From assembly GCA_951802195.1 (NCBI GenBank), contig OX637622.1, forward strand, positions 682,001 to 746,000: a stretch of 64,000 bases of DNA, written 5' to 3'. The stretch's first letter is position 1; every line of letters starts with the position of its first letter. The stretch comes from Tausonia pullulans. Its lineage: Eukaryota; Basidiomycota; Tremellomycetes; Cystofilobasidiales; Mrakiaceae. A program made the position numbers and the translations under genes. Shown here in pieces: positions 36,601 to 48,454 of this stretch. Under the pieces are notes generated by a model. The model was not told where the DNA came from, searched no databases, and worked only from the letters and a program-made list of their open reading frames with translations.

Positions 36601-36796
36601 ATATTGGACAACCCCTTTGATAGATGGAATGGTTTCGCACCGAAGGGACAGATCGACGATGAACCAGCAGAATCGACCAGAAGAACCGGTTTGACTGAGC
36701 TCGCGAGCCAAGAGAGAAGAATCGCGAAACGAAATAGACACACAGCCAAGCGTCCAAAAGACGAGGAAAAAGAGAGAAAGAGATCTAAACTAATAT

Positions 36797-38947
36797 CTAG
36801 AGATGCTCAAAGCCCCGGAGGTCCTCGCTCAGCTTGAGCATGTCCAGACTGGTCGGCCGGTCGCCGTGCTCTGGCCGCTCAGTCGAGTTGCCCGCTTGGC
36901 CCCAGCTGACGTCTGGCGATGATGTTGGAGGGAGAAAGTCGAAGCCGCCGAGCGAAAACTGGGTATCCCGCGAGCCTCCGACAGCAGATGGCGGATCCGG
37001 AGGCGCTGCGGGGAGAGAGGCGAGGTTGGAGGAAGACGAGGGGAATCGATTCGGCATTGTTGAAAGCGAAGGCGGGACGAAGGGATAGGCCTGAAGGAGA
37101 GAGTCAGCTGTCGAGAAAGCCGTACCCGAAGACGTTCGGTCCGGGGCTGAACCACGAGGAATCTCTTCTGCTGAAGGGTTGCTGATCGGAGGAGGCTGAG
37201 GCTTGCCCTTCCCGAGACGGGTGATGCTGCCGGACCGCATGAGAGGATTGTTCTCGCCGACCTTGACAACATTGGCCGAGGAGAAGACGACGTCTGACCC
37301 GTTGAACGAGGACGCGTTGCTGTACGGTCGCGAGGGTTGGCGTAACACGCTCGGAGCACTCAGCGAGCCGGCAGAGAAGCGCCACTCGTCCGTCGCTGTC
37401 TGCGCGGAGAGGTGCGCCGCCGAAGGGTCGTTGAACGGGTCGTTTGACTCGCGGACAGGCGAGGTCATGGGCGACTGCGAGGGGCTCGACGAGACGGCCT
37501 GGGAGAGAGGAGACTTTCCTGCGATGGACTTGGCCGTGTGATGATGGTTCGGGGAGACTGACGCAAGTTCCTCGAACCCAGAGGACGACGACGCCGAGGC
37601 TGGGATCGCTGGCATCGGGGAGACGTAGGAAGATGGCGGGGGGCGGTTCTTGCCACTGCCGCCAAGCTGGACAAAGTTGGCACGCTGGGCGGTGCCAACG
37701 CTGACAGTGGCAATGGTCGGGGTGTCGAGGGCGAACGCAGCTGAGTTAAAGGACGAGAAGGATGGCGCCACACTCGCGCGAGACGCCGAGTGAGTCGAGA
37801 CCGAGGATGCATCGGCCCTCTGGGCGGGAACTCCAAGGCTGGAATTGGCCACTTGAGGCTGCCCACCACGGTGGAGGCCAAGCTCGAGCTCCGGAGCACG
37901 GGTGGGCCGGTTGGGAAAGCCACCGTGGGCAGGTTGAGTGGTCGAGATTGGCCGGCCTGTAGAGCTGGGGCTCGGGATCTGGCGCACCAGAACACGATCA
38001 AATCAACAGATTGCAGAGAACTGGGACGGGGGCGATGCATGCTCACAAAGGCGATGGGGATGACGTTGGTCGATTGGGAGAGGAAGGAGAGACCATCGTT
38101 GGAGGTCGCGACCGAGGCCGCGTCGGAGAAGGGATCTCCGGCGGGGGCCCGAGACCTGTTTGAGGGATGTGATGGATCAAGGTTGATGGACGCGGACGAA
38201 TATGTACGGAGAGTCCTGCCGTTGGCGTCTGCCTCGTAGGGAGCGTCTCCCAGGGCGGCCTCTGGAAACGTAGGCGAGTGGCCGCCGTCCCCGCCCGCGG
38301 AAGGGCGGCGCTGGTGAAGGGAGCCGCCTGCGGACCGGTTGGCGAGTGAGAGCGTCTCGGCCTGGGCCTTCTCCGCACGCCTCGCCCGAGCCTCAAGTTC
38401 CTCGAGGCGAGCAAGGTCGCGAGCCTGGAGGAAGAAGGCCAACGAAAGGGTGGGCAAGAGGAAGGACAGAAAGAGGGTTAACACTGAAGCCAGCCATGCA
38501 TCATCCAAGGGCGGAGGGCCAAGGTCGACTTCCCCGCACGACGCGTTCTCGCATGGCACACCACACACACGCGACGCACCTTCTTCCTACGGAGCCACCA
38601 CCAAACGCCGAGACTGAGGAGAATCAAGACGGCGACGATAGGACCTGCTATCGCGCCCGAGTTGACGCCGCCTCCGCCAGATTTAGAGGTCCCGTTGCAA
38701 GTGACGAAAGCGCAGGTCGTCTTAGTCCTGAGAGGAGAGAGGGGTACCAGCAGGGGCGGTTCGTCCAGCATCAGAGCTTGCTCAACAGCGACTACAACCT
38801 CAACGAAGGAAACGGCTATCTTGCTCACCGGGCTGTGATGACACATTGTTGGTCGGCTTTGCAGTTGCACGTCGGGTTGCTGCTCGGGCACTCGACGTCT
38901 CGTGGGACAAGCGTGAACTCCTTTCGTGACGGGATGGAAACGGTCAT
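36797..38947 (-). CDS. OPY2: Opy2-family membrane anchor of the HOG/Ste50 pathway
   Basis: This is a single-span plasma-membrane protein that recruits the Ste50 adaptor and its MAPKKK to the membrane in osmosensing. The first exon, from 38947, encodes MTVSIPSRKEFTLVPRDVEC and then PSSNPTCNCKADQQCVITAR. After an intron it continues TKTTCAFVTCNGTSKSGGGG; together these give the Cys-rich extracellular Opy2 domain. The membrane helix is GAIAGPIVAVLILLSLGVWW followed by LRRKK (about 38620). The cytosolic part of roughly 570 residues is Ser/Pro-rich with many SP and TP sites. It contains acidic or aromatic short motifs near the end (GGFDFLPP, RPTSLDMLKLSEDLRGF), which may be adaptor-binding sites. 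No signal peptide precedes the Cys domain, as in other Opy2 proteins. The stop is at 36797. Confidence 0.88.
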
Positions 38948-39594
38948 GTTGTCGGAGAGGGATGGAGGCTAGACTGGCGGAGAGAAGGAGAATGGCTGGC
39001 GGAGAGGGCACCGAGGAGAAGGAGAAGGGGGAGAAGAAGAAGAGAGTGAAGGCGACGTGATGTGAGAGGGGAGAAGGCGCAAGCAAGCGAGCCAGGATGG
39101 CGGGGACCGGCCCGAAAACGAGGAAGAGACGAAAGGGGTGAGGAGACGAAAGAAGGAAAAGGATGTAAGGGAGTGTGAAGGCTGGGAGAGGCTGGCGACT
39201 GGCGGACCGAGGGAAGGGAGGAGGGGATGCAAGCCTAGTTGGGCGAGAGGAGAGGATAAGAAGGTTGAGAGGGGCTGAGAGTGGCTGGCTAGGGTGGGCG
39301 TATTGCGAACGCCAGCAGCCAAGGCGACAACGCGCCGAGCCCCTCTTGGACGACCCCCCTCCAGGTAGCGCTGTCGCACCCTCATTTCCTTTCAGACCAC
39401 TTTTCAAAAGGCCTCGGCCATCCGTTCTATCAACAGAGGCCCCCTTCTCTCTCGCCCTTGCCCCTTACCCTCCCCTCCTCACTCAAGACTGGAAATGAGG
39501 AACGACCATCGTACATGCAAATGAGGGCCAGCACCTCGCCAGCCACCCTGACCCACCAGTTCATCCGTCCAGTCCGCATCCCGTCCCTCCGCAA
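38948..39594 (-). promoter_or_regulatory. pyrimidine-rich upstream region of OPY2
   Basis: The minus strand is C/T-rich from 38948 to about 39300, the presumed leader and promoter of the Opy2 gene. Beyond it, to the ETF-QO stop at 39595, only 3' flank is seen. The open frames here (for example 38969-39385 on the minus strand) look compositional. Confidence 0.5.
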
Positions 39595-42322
39595 TTAGGT
39601 GAGCGCGTACTTGGGTCCTCCTCCTCCTTCCGGTACAGTCCACGTAATGTCCTGCGTTGGCGTCTGAAAAAGTGAGGTTAGATGAGCGTCCGTCGGGCTC
39701 AGAGCGAAATAAAGACGACTGGATAGGCGCACCTTGATGGAACACGTCTTGCAGTGGACTGCGAAACATTCAGCATCGGGCGAGAGGAACTGGACATATG
39801 GGCGACACGCACTGCAGTTCTGCGAGTTGATGACGAGCTTCTTGCCCTCGGCGGCCTCGGCGTCTCCGGCCTCCGCATCAACATACTCGTAGACGGCCGC
39901 AGGGCATACCCGTCCGAGAAGACCGGCAAACTCTGAAAGCAAAATCGTGGTCAACAAACGAGGAACTGTGAGTGGGAGCAGACTCTCAAAGCAACACACC
40001 CTTCACGTTCGTTTGGGTGTGCGCTTTCTTCGCGCCATCGCTCTCCGGTAGGCGAAGGTGCACCGGCTGGTTCTCGGCGTGGTTGGTAGCCGTCAGATTG
40101 ACCGAGGTGAGGATGTCGAACGAGAGCTTTCCGTCCGGGGCCGGGTATTCGATCGGCTTGCACTCGCTGATGGCCGGCCGATGTCAGCAGACGCGCGAAC
40201 GATCCCATAGGCCCAAGAGGAAGAGAGAGAGCGCCCACCTTGCCTTCTTGGTCGCCTCAAAATCCTCAATCTTGTTGTGGAAGGTGAACGGAACTTTGCC
40301 CTTAAGGAGCAGGCTGTCGATGCCCGAGTAGATGATGCCTCCAAAGTTGCCAAGCGGGTTGTGGAATGAGGGCCGAAGGTTGCGGACCTCGTGAAGCTCC
40401 TTCCAGACCCACGACTCCTTGATCGAGCCCTCGTACGCGGAGAGGTCAGCCGTCGATTCCGACTCCAACTGATCGAACGCCGCCTCGGCGGCGAGAATGC
40501 CCGACTTCATTGCATTGTGGGTGCCCTTGATCTTGGGAACCTATATTAGAAGATGTGGTCAGCACGACGAGATGACGGCTCGGTGGACTGGATAGAGTCG
40601 TACGTTGAGGAAACCTGATCATCAACGGATCATCAACGTAAAAGAACAAGCCTCAGCGGGACAGCTGCAGCAACAAAGAACGAGACAGGATGACTGACCG
40701 GCCGAACAACCGATGAGGGCGCCCCCAGGGAAGTGCAGCTTGGGGATCGACTGGAGGCCACCCTCGTTGAGAGCGCGGGCTGAAAGAATCACCGAAGTCA
40801 GCAGGAGTAGGTCCAATAGATTTCTCAGGTTCCATCCATTTCTCAGTGGGCCTACCTCCGTAAGCAAGGCAAGTACCTCCCTCAAGGAGGTTCTTAAAGT
40901 AAGGGTGGTGCTTGAGGCGCTGAAGGCGAAGCATGACGACATGGACCAGTCAGACACCGAGATTGACTCGGAATTTATCACCACTCAATCCACCTGAAGC
41001 TCCTTGTACGGGTTGAGGTAGGGGTTCGGGTAATCAAGGCCGATGACGAGGCCAAGGCTGACCATGCCTCCCTCCATGTGGTAGATCCAGCCTCCTCCGT
41101 ACGTTGAGTTGTCGAGCGGCCAGCCGAGCGAGTGGACGACCTTCCCTGGCTCGTACACCTCTTCGCGGACCTTCCAAACCTCTTTGAGACCGAGACCGTA
41201 CGTTTGCGGGTCGCAGCCTTTGCGGAGGTCAAACTTGGCCTGGACCGACTTGGAAAGCGAACCGTGGGCGCCCTCGCCGAGGAGGGTGACCTTGGCAAGG
41301 AAGTCCATGCCGGGTTCGTACGACTCCTTCATTTTGCCGTTTTTGTCGAGGCCGACGTCGTTGGTGCCGACACCCCGGACGGAGCCGTCCTCACCGTAGA
41401 TCATGCGGGCGCCAGCGAAGCCAGGGTAGATCTCTACGCCGAGAGCCTCCGCCTGCTCGGCGAGCCAGGCGGTGACCCGGGAGAGAGAGACGATGTAGTT
41501 TCCCTTGTTGGACATCTGGGGAGGATGGGGGATGGGGAATGAGCTATTGGGAAGGAGCCACCGCATCGTCGACGAGGTGGCGAGTTGGGTGATCTTTGGG
41601 GAGGAAAGGTGTCTTGTGTGAGCAAGCATGTGACAGGGGGAAGCATGAGTAAGGCGAGACAAGCAGCTCACAGGCGCGCCGAGCTCCTTCCAGTTTGGGA
41701 GAAGCTCATCGAGAGCCCTTGTCTCGATGACCGCCCCCGAGAGGATATGAGAGCCTAGGAAAAGATTAGGGGTATGTACGGGGAAGAAGAGAGAGGAGAC
41801 AGCCCGAACAAGTGGTCGGGATTAGCCTAACCGGACAGGGCAGGAAACAGGCGGATCGACCAGCCGATGAGACCGTCACTCCGGGTGTCGGAGAACTCTC
41901 TCACTCACCAACTTCGGCTCCCTTCTCGAGAACAATGACACGCTTCTCTTCTCCTCCCCGCTCCTTCTCGAGCTGCTCTGCAAGAAGAGCCGCGAATCCG
42001 TACCCGGTCGGGGCGTGGGCGTCGTCAGTGGTGCGGGGTGGGACGGACGAGGGCGAGTCACGGCCGCCTGCCGACGGAGAGACAGAGACGAGTGAGCCTC
42101 ACTGATGCGGATGGCGGCACTGAGGCCAGCGGGGCCGGCGCCGACAATGCAAACATCGACCTCATCCTCTGACCGCTCCGGGTTCTCCGGTGGGTACTCG
42201 CTCCGACGGACGAACGACGAGGCGAAGAAGCGCGCATGGGGTGCTGCGAGAAGGGTGGCCATCGGTGTCGCCGTCGCGGCTAGCCGGGGGGAGGCGCGGA
42301 CGAGGGCGCGAGAGAGGAGCAT
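39595..42322 (-). CDS. CIR2: electron-transfer-flavoprotein:ubiquinone oxidoreductase
   Basis: This is a mitochondrial inner-membrane flavoprotein with a 4Fe-4S cluster. It passes electrons from ETF (fatty acid and amino acid oxidation) to ubiquinone. [20 protein letters not shown] from 42322 is a mitochondrial presequence. The FAD-binding fingerprint is [20 protein letters not shown] (about 42160), followed after an intron by [17 protein letters not shown] and [20 protein letters not shown]. The middle holds [20 protein letters not shown] (about 41290), [32 protein letters not shown] (about 41060) and [20 protein letters not shown], where an intron splits the end. The C-terminal ferredoxin-like part has [13 protein letters not shown] (about 39920) and SQNC joined across an intron to [16 protein letters not shown], giving the four Cys of the cluster. 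It ends GPKYALT at 39595. The gene is divergent from PAT1 across 418 bases. Confidence 0.96.
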
Positions 42323-42740
42323 CGCGGGCAGGCGATATGGCTGGCTAGTGCTAGATGCTGGTCCCGACCGACACGGGGAGGGGTGAGAGAAGGTGAGGGC
42401 TGTCGATGGTGTCAGAGAGAGCGAGAAAGGAGAAAGCAGGGAGACAGGCAGCGACGCGGATGAAGGCCGTCCGCCCGGACCCACGATGACCCTTCTCCGT
42501 CCTCTGGTTGGCTCGATGTGGGTTGTTCCTGGAAGGAAGGTAACACCCTCTGACGGGATGCGGCATCCATGAGAAATCCATCGGACCTTTCTGACCTGTT
42601 ATAGTGAGAAGGGAGTGCAAGGATAGCGAGATAGAGCTATGTATCTCCATGACGACGCGAAATGCCCCCGTCTCGCTTCTCTTCGCCCCTCGCTCGGAAG
42701 GAGAGGAGCCTCGACCTCCTCTGACAACGACCCTTGCCAA
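42323..42740. promoter_or_regulatory. divergent promoter of the ETF-QO and PAT1 genes
   Basis: These 418 bases separate two divergent starts. The minus strand is C/T-rich close to 42322, and the plus strand is C/T-rich at 42665-42740, so each gene has its own pyrimidine leader. No gene lies between. Confidence 0.55.
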
Positions 42741-45700
42741 TGTCCTTCTTTGGTGAGTCCATCAGTGAAGAAGGTCAGCAGATCATATGCTAACACTTGC
42801 CCTTCGTATCCACAGGCTTTGATACAAGTCAGCTTTTTCTTCCCTCCTTCAAGCCGAAGGCGTCCTTCGCACTGACGACGCGACCCCTCCTCCCTCCCTC
42901 TCGATGTCTCCTCTCCAGCGCTCCCGGAGCGACGCAACCGGGACGAACAACCGGGCCTTGAGGGTGGCCTTACCGCCTTTGCGGACCCCGGGGGTGCTGG
43001 CGTCGAGGAAGACCTTGCCGTCTATAGTGCGGCTCAATCTCATTCAACAGTCCTCGCGTGCTCGCTTGCTCACCATCCATTCTCTTCTTTCACTCTCAGC
43101 CTGGGGCGAGGATGTCTACGATGGGCTGGGAGACCAGCTCAACGAAGAGGGCGATGACTTCAACGATGACACGTTCGGAGGAGGTCTAGACGATAAGCCC
43201 GTCGGTGCGTTCGGTCGTTTGTCATCTTGATCCGTCTCCTCTGCGGGGCGCTTCCACTTACGTGCCCTTGAGCTCATCCGTCCATCTCATTCGTCTTCCG
43301 ACCTTTGCAGGCCGGGACTTTGACTTCCACTCCAGCACAATTGCCCAGCTCGACGACAGGCCAGAGCCCCGCCGGGTCGCCCAGAGCCACCCGTCCGCGC
43401 CTTCGACGCAGACTGGAGGAGACTCGACTCCCGCCAGGAGTGAGCCAGCTTGCGTCACCTCTACCGGATCGTTTGGACACAAGCGCTGATCTCGGGTCTT
43501 GTCCCATTTCTTTAGATCGGTCCGCCCAGCCGGCCTCTTTGGAGGCTCTTTGGGCGGACTCGCCTCCTGCCCAGCCGGCCTCTTTGGAGGCTCTTTGGGC
43601 GGACTCGCCTCCTGCCCAGCCGGCGCGCTCGTCGGGCTTTCTCAAAACGACTCAGGATGTCTGGGGTGTGCCTGCTGCGAGCCCTAGCCGCTCAGGTGAG
43701 TTCACCAGCTCTTGATTCAGGCGCCTATCGGACTAAGGGAGTGCATCTGCTTCGCGTCCGACAGCCCCTCAAGCGATGTTCTCCTCGCCCTTCGATGGGC
43801 CGATCCCACCCTCCTCTAACAGCAGGCAGGGCAAGACGCTTCAGGAGATCGAGGCCGAAATGCATACGACGTCCAAGCCCAGGCCTCTCACTATGGAGGA
43901 GATCGAGCGGGAGATGAGGACGCGTTCGGTCGGCGCTGGTCAGCTCCCACCTCACCCGTCATCGATGCAGCAGCCCCACGACTCGCCCTTCCATCAGCAC
44001 ACGTCGCCCTTCCAGCAGCCGGCGTATCTCCACACCATACCTCAGCAACAGCTTCCTGGCCAGGGTTCGCCCTTCACTGGGAACCAGTACACCCTCCCTC
44101 CTCACCTTCAGCAGCGACAACCCCCCCAGGGTCAGCCAATGGCGGGCTTTCCTCTCGCCCAGCAGCAGCAGTTCCAGGGGCCGCCGCATCTTGGATCCCC
44201 GCTTCAAGGCCAAGCTCAGCCGGTCAACCTGGGACTCATGGACCAGTCGCCTTTGCCCTCCCGGCCGCAGCCGTCTCTGACCAGCGGACCCCCTCAGCAG
44301 CTCGAGCCCCAAGGTCTGCAGCCGCCTAGTCAGCAGCAGCGCCCTCCGCCTTCTTTCAACCTTGCCGACATGTTCCCCGCTCTTCCCGGTCAGGACGGAA
44401 GGGCGCCAAGCTCCACGACGGACATGCTCGGCGCTCTCGCCGGCCTCAACGAGGAGGAGCAGGCGCTCGTCAAGGTCGAGCTCGAGCGCAAGATTGTCGA
44501 GCAGGAGAAGGCCGACGAGAAGCGCAAGCGCAAGGCCTGGAAGATTTCGCGGCTGGTACTTGCCTGCTCTCTTATCTGCCAGACTTGTCATTGCTTGCTG
44601 TCATCTGACGCGCGATACTTCCTGCCTTTCTAGTCGCAGTATAACGACATCATGACCCGTTCGGACAAGGACTTCATTACTCGGATACAAGTTTCGCAAC
44701 TCGTCACTCAGGATCCCTACGCGGACGACTTTTACGCTCAGGTCTACAGCGCCATCCTCCGCTCCAAGATGGGCGCCCCGAGCGGGCCTGTTCCTGTTCT
44801 TCAGCTCGGCCGCGACGGCACGGGAGTTGGTCTCGGCCTCCCCGGCTCGCGTGGTGCTGGGCGCCGAGACTATGCCATGCAACGCATGACGATGCAGGTC
44901 AAGCGCATCGTCGATGCTGCCAAGCAGAGGGAGCGTGTCAAGGGCGACGGTGAGTCGGTGGCATCACCGACAGGATCTCTTGCCTTTCTGAACTGCGGGC
45001 TAACGTAATGGCATTGTTAGCCGGACTCGAGGGCGCTTTGGGCAAAATTTCGCTTCGGTCATACAAGACGGCTCCCCGCCCGATGCTGCCCACCCAGCCG
45101 ATCTCGGAGGCGAAGAGTGAGGTTCCTCCGGAGCCTTTTCCTCAGCGAGTGAGCTCTGTCTCTTACTCTTACACATATTTAGTTTCCTCCTCGCATGCGC
45201 TGACTCTTACACCAGCAGGCGCACCAAGGCAACCCGCTCACTCGCCGCCAGACGCTCATCGCTCTCGAGAATCTCTATGAGCTTGTCCTTCAGCTCGAGC
45301 AGCTCCGACGCAATCAGCCGCCACCGCAAGCCATCGATGGCAGCGACGAGGATCAGCGGCGTGTGCTCGAATGGCAGCAGGCTTACGAGGCCAAGGTCCA
45401 GGATGTCTGGAAGGGTCTGATGGTCAACCAGCCCGTTGAGATCAGGTGAGTTGTGGGCGTGTCTCACCAAATGATTCTACAGCTGACGGTTGGCTCTCTG
45501 TCGTTACAGCTTCCCCCACCCATTCATTTCCCTCCTTGTCCCGACGAAGGGCAAGCGGCTCCTCCCTCGACTCCTTCGCCACCTCTCCCCATCCCAAACC
45601 CTCACCGTCTTCACCCTTCTTCTCGCATGCTTCACGCAGCTTGATGTTGTCTGGAATGCGCCTCCTCCCTTGCCTCCGTACACTAAGGACGAGGAACTTC

Positions 45701-46428
45701 GCGAGAAGGAGTGTGACATTTTCTTGGGAGCGGTCATTCCGGCATTCCTCGCGGTCCTCGACCGTTGCGAGCTTCGGATGGTCGCTGGCATGATTGGACT
45801 CGTTGTCCAGCGATGCGACGTTGTCATGCTTGCCAAGACGCGGGTGAGCAGATATCGTTGTTTCTTCCTGGAGCCTCGCTGAATCGAAAAACACGATCCA
45901 TTAGCCTGGAGTCGTCCTCCTTACGGTCCTCCTTTCTCGCGCCGAGGTCCTCAAGCAGGGTGTCCCCGGCGAGTCTGCGCCCGACGCTAATGAGCTTGAG
46001 CAGTGGTAAGTCTCGACTCTGCGTGCTCTGCTTTCGACGGACTCGGACCTCTGATGTACCGTCGCTCGTCAATACACTACAGGCAGCAGTCCTTTGATGC
46101 CCTCTTTGGCCAGCTGGCCCCGCACTTCCCGGCCCTCTTCCCGTCGAGCCATATTCCTCACTCATTCGGACCGGCGATGTACACCGCGAGGAATGGTGGC
46201 ACGGACGCCCTCGACGCACCGGTGTGGCAGATGTTTGGCTCGATGGCGCTCCACTCAAACGGCGTTCAGCAGCAGACGCTCGTCGGAGAGCTCCGCGACA
46301 AGGTCCTCGAGGGTGTTGTTGGCGCGAAGCAGAGCTGGGTCGACGAAGAGACCAGCCGCCGACGAATCGCCAATGTTGACACCTTCCTTAACGCCCTCGG
46401 TCTTAGCTCGGACATGATCACCGCTTAA
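42741..46428 (+). CDS. PAT1: mRNA decapping activator Pat1
   Basis: Pat1 is a P-body scaffold linking the Lsm1-7 ring, the Dcp1-Dcp2 enzyme and the helicase Dhh1/DDX6. The first two exons (42741 on) give MSFFGFDTTLPERRR, the canonical Pat1 start. The N-terminal region has DDTFGGGL and GRDFDFHSSTIAQLDD (about 43185 to 43350), the FDF-type Dhh1-binding motif. A perfect 45-base duplication (43525-43614) then gives two copies of QPASLEALWADSPPA. A Pro/Gln-rich middle includes LQEIEAEMH and TMEEIEREM motifs (about 43840). The helical Pat1 core starts at MTRSDKDFITRIQVSQLVTQ (about 44655). It continues through PISFPHP-type and RCDVVMLAKTRPGVVLLTVL segments to NALGLSSDMITA and a stop at 46426-46428. 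There are about eight introns. The family call is firm. Confidence 0.96.
43525..43614 (+). repeat. perfect tandem duplication of 45 bases inside PAT1
   Basis: Two identical 45-base units (43525-43569 and 43570-43614) are followed by the first ten bases of a third. The length is a multiple of three, so the reading frame is kept and a 15-residue acidic-aromatic motif (SLEALWADSPPA core) is doubled. Identity at the DNA level indicates a recent slippage or unequal exchange. Confidence 0.95.
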
Positions 46429-48454
46429 TTATAACGCATGAAAATGTTACTCTTGATGATGGTGATGCGCTGAGGGGAGTAGGCGTGCAAAGGAAAGAGT
46501 TTATTTTTTTCTCGATGATAATCCCTTGGAGATGCCGATGACGTAGAGAAGGCATTCAGGCCCGGACCTTTCGCGGTCGGATTGCGCCTGATCCGCGCTG
46601 TGTATCCCTTCCTTCCCGCCTCTTTCGCCTAAACACCATCCGCTAATTCGCCTGAGCGCCATGCCCATCACCGTCCAGTGAGTCCCAGACCTTCGTCTTG
46701 TCTTCCATCGATGAACCTCCAGCTTTGATGACGGGCTGTGCCCCATTGGGGGAGCTTGAGGCCGTACCAAGTCATCGACCTCAAGGCTCGCGGTCCCTTC
46801 CTCTAGGAAATAGGCGTTTCTGCCTCCTGCATTGTTGTGCGCTCAGCTGATGCCCTCATGTCAGGCATAAATATAGACGATACTCTATCATCCCAAGACT
46901 TCTACATGTTGAATTTCGGAGAGGATGGCTTGTAAGTAGAACGAATAATAGGTGGAGTACCTGGCGCAGGCCAGTGGAAGGACGCTTCTTTCTCTGCTTG
47001 GATACTCAGATATTGTCCAGCTTACTTGTTGCCATGCAAGAACTCGAGAAGAGGGGTCTTCTCGTCTATGAGATACTCCTTCAAAGTTACCCTTACGTTT
47101 ACACCTGCGCATGACGCGCGCGTATTGGCAAGCGATCTCAAACTGGTCCTTTGACTGACTCTTGTCTTCCCACAGCACCCTCACTTCTTCCTTCAGACCG
47201 GACGCGTTCGCTACGATCACTAGACGCGGCTTGAACCGCAGGAAGAGTGAGTTATCGATGACGTGCACGTGCAAGCGTGATAGAGGGTCCCTGGCTCAAA
47301 GGTCGTCCGTCCCCTAGCGTCTTTGCTCCATTCCTCTTCACAGGGACTCTACCGTAATGGGTTTACTGTACAATGACTTGTTTTGCTCTAAACGAGTCAC
47401 CGATTCATCCTGGACACTTTCCCTCGAGCTGCTTGCCCAATGACGTGGCTGAGTGCAGAAGCCAGGAAGACTCGCGCTCGCCTGCTCCAGCGCCACTCCT
47501 AACCAAGCAAGTTCCTGCGTATTTAAGTCACCACGCAGACTTCTTCTTGTCTTCCTCGTCGTCACCGAGCCACAGAGGCCTGCGCTTGGCCAGCACCATA
47601 ACAGGCGCTTGTGCGAAGGAGGGGGACCCTGCAGTTTTCGGCGGCGAACTGGCAGGACGAGGTTCGCATTTTCCTCTCCCTAATGTAATGGAGGCTAGTC
47701 GTGGCTGCCGTCGTCAGATATTCCTGGATCCTTCGTATCCTCCCCGCCCTCGCTTTGGGTTGTTGGTACAAGGTCGGCACGTAGATATACGTCCGCCTCA
47801 GCCACAGAGCAAGGAGAAGCCCCCTGGTCTGCTCTATTTTCAACAGCCACTCTTATCAATCTCTCCTTCCCTCTCTCATCTCCGAGCCGGTCCACCCCTT
47901 CGCATCTCTCCCTCGCTTCTCTACACCGCAGTCTTAATAGATTCCCGTTCATTCTGCCTGTTGCCCTCTCACAACCCAATATACATGCGTGCTGATATTA
48001 GATTGATCTTTCAGTGTTAGACTACTTCAAACTTCGCAGGCGCTACAAGGTTTTCTTCGTGGAGACTATTGCGCTCAGGTGGACGAGACCGCAAGACGAT
48101 CGCAAAAGTAATGATAGATTGTTCCTAGGTAGTATCGAGGTTTGCACCCGGCTCCGGCCCTCGATTTAAGACCAGCACTGCATTTCAGAAATAATTTCTC
48201 CGCGTGGAACAGAGAGAGAAGTTGTGCAGGAACGCGTCGATCCTCAAATGCAGTGGTAGATGGCGATGGTTAACCTCTCGAGCAGACACTGACGGAACAA
48301 TCGTGCTCGCGACGATTCGCCCAGAGCACGGTTAGCACACACGCCCGTGACGCGCTTGGGAGCCGTGCACCGTCGCCTCGTTCCTCCGCTCCAACTCAAC
48401 CACCTCCCAACGGCCATCCCCTCTCTCTCGCTAGCCACCGAGAGATCCCACATC
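46429..48454. other. 2-kb intergenic stretch with unassigned protein-like fragments
   Basis: The stretch lies between PAT1 and the SulP gene. On the minus strand, 46630-46820 reads MEDKTKVWDSLDGDGHGAQA to a stop and may follow an acceptor at about 46803. Another frame at 46888-47274 contains FKPRLVIVANASGLKEEVRV. On the plus strand, 47176-47247 is an exon-like piece between CACAG and GTGAGT. None of these joins into a gene I can recognise. From 48360 the plus strand becomes C/T-rich, the leader of the SulP gene. Confidence 0.35.

Noticed and set aside
43959-44591. 210-codon minus-strand open frame rich in Leu and Arg
   Set aside because: It is antisense to the Gln/Pro-rich exon of PAT1, whose sense translation is clearly conserved.
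47373-48020. 215-codon plus-strand open frame
   Set aside because: It is Ser/Pro-rich with no domain, overlapped by equally long minus-strand frames and without coherent splice context; composition alone explains it.
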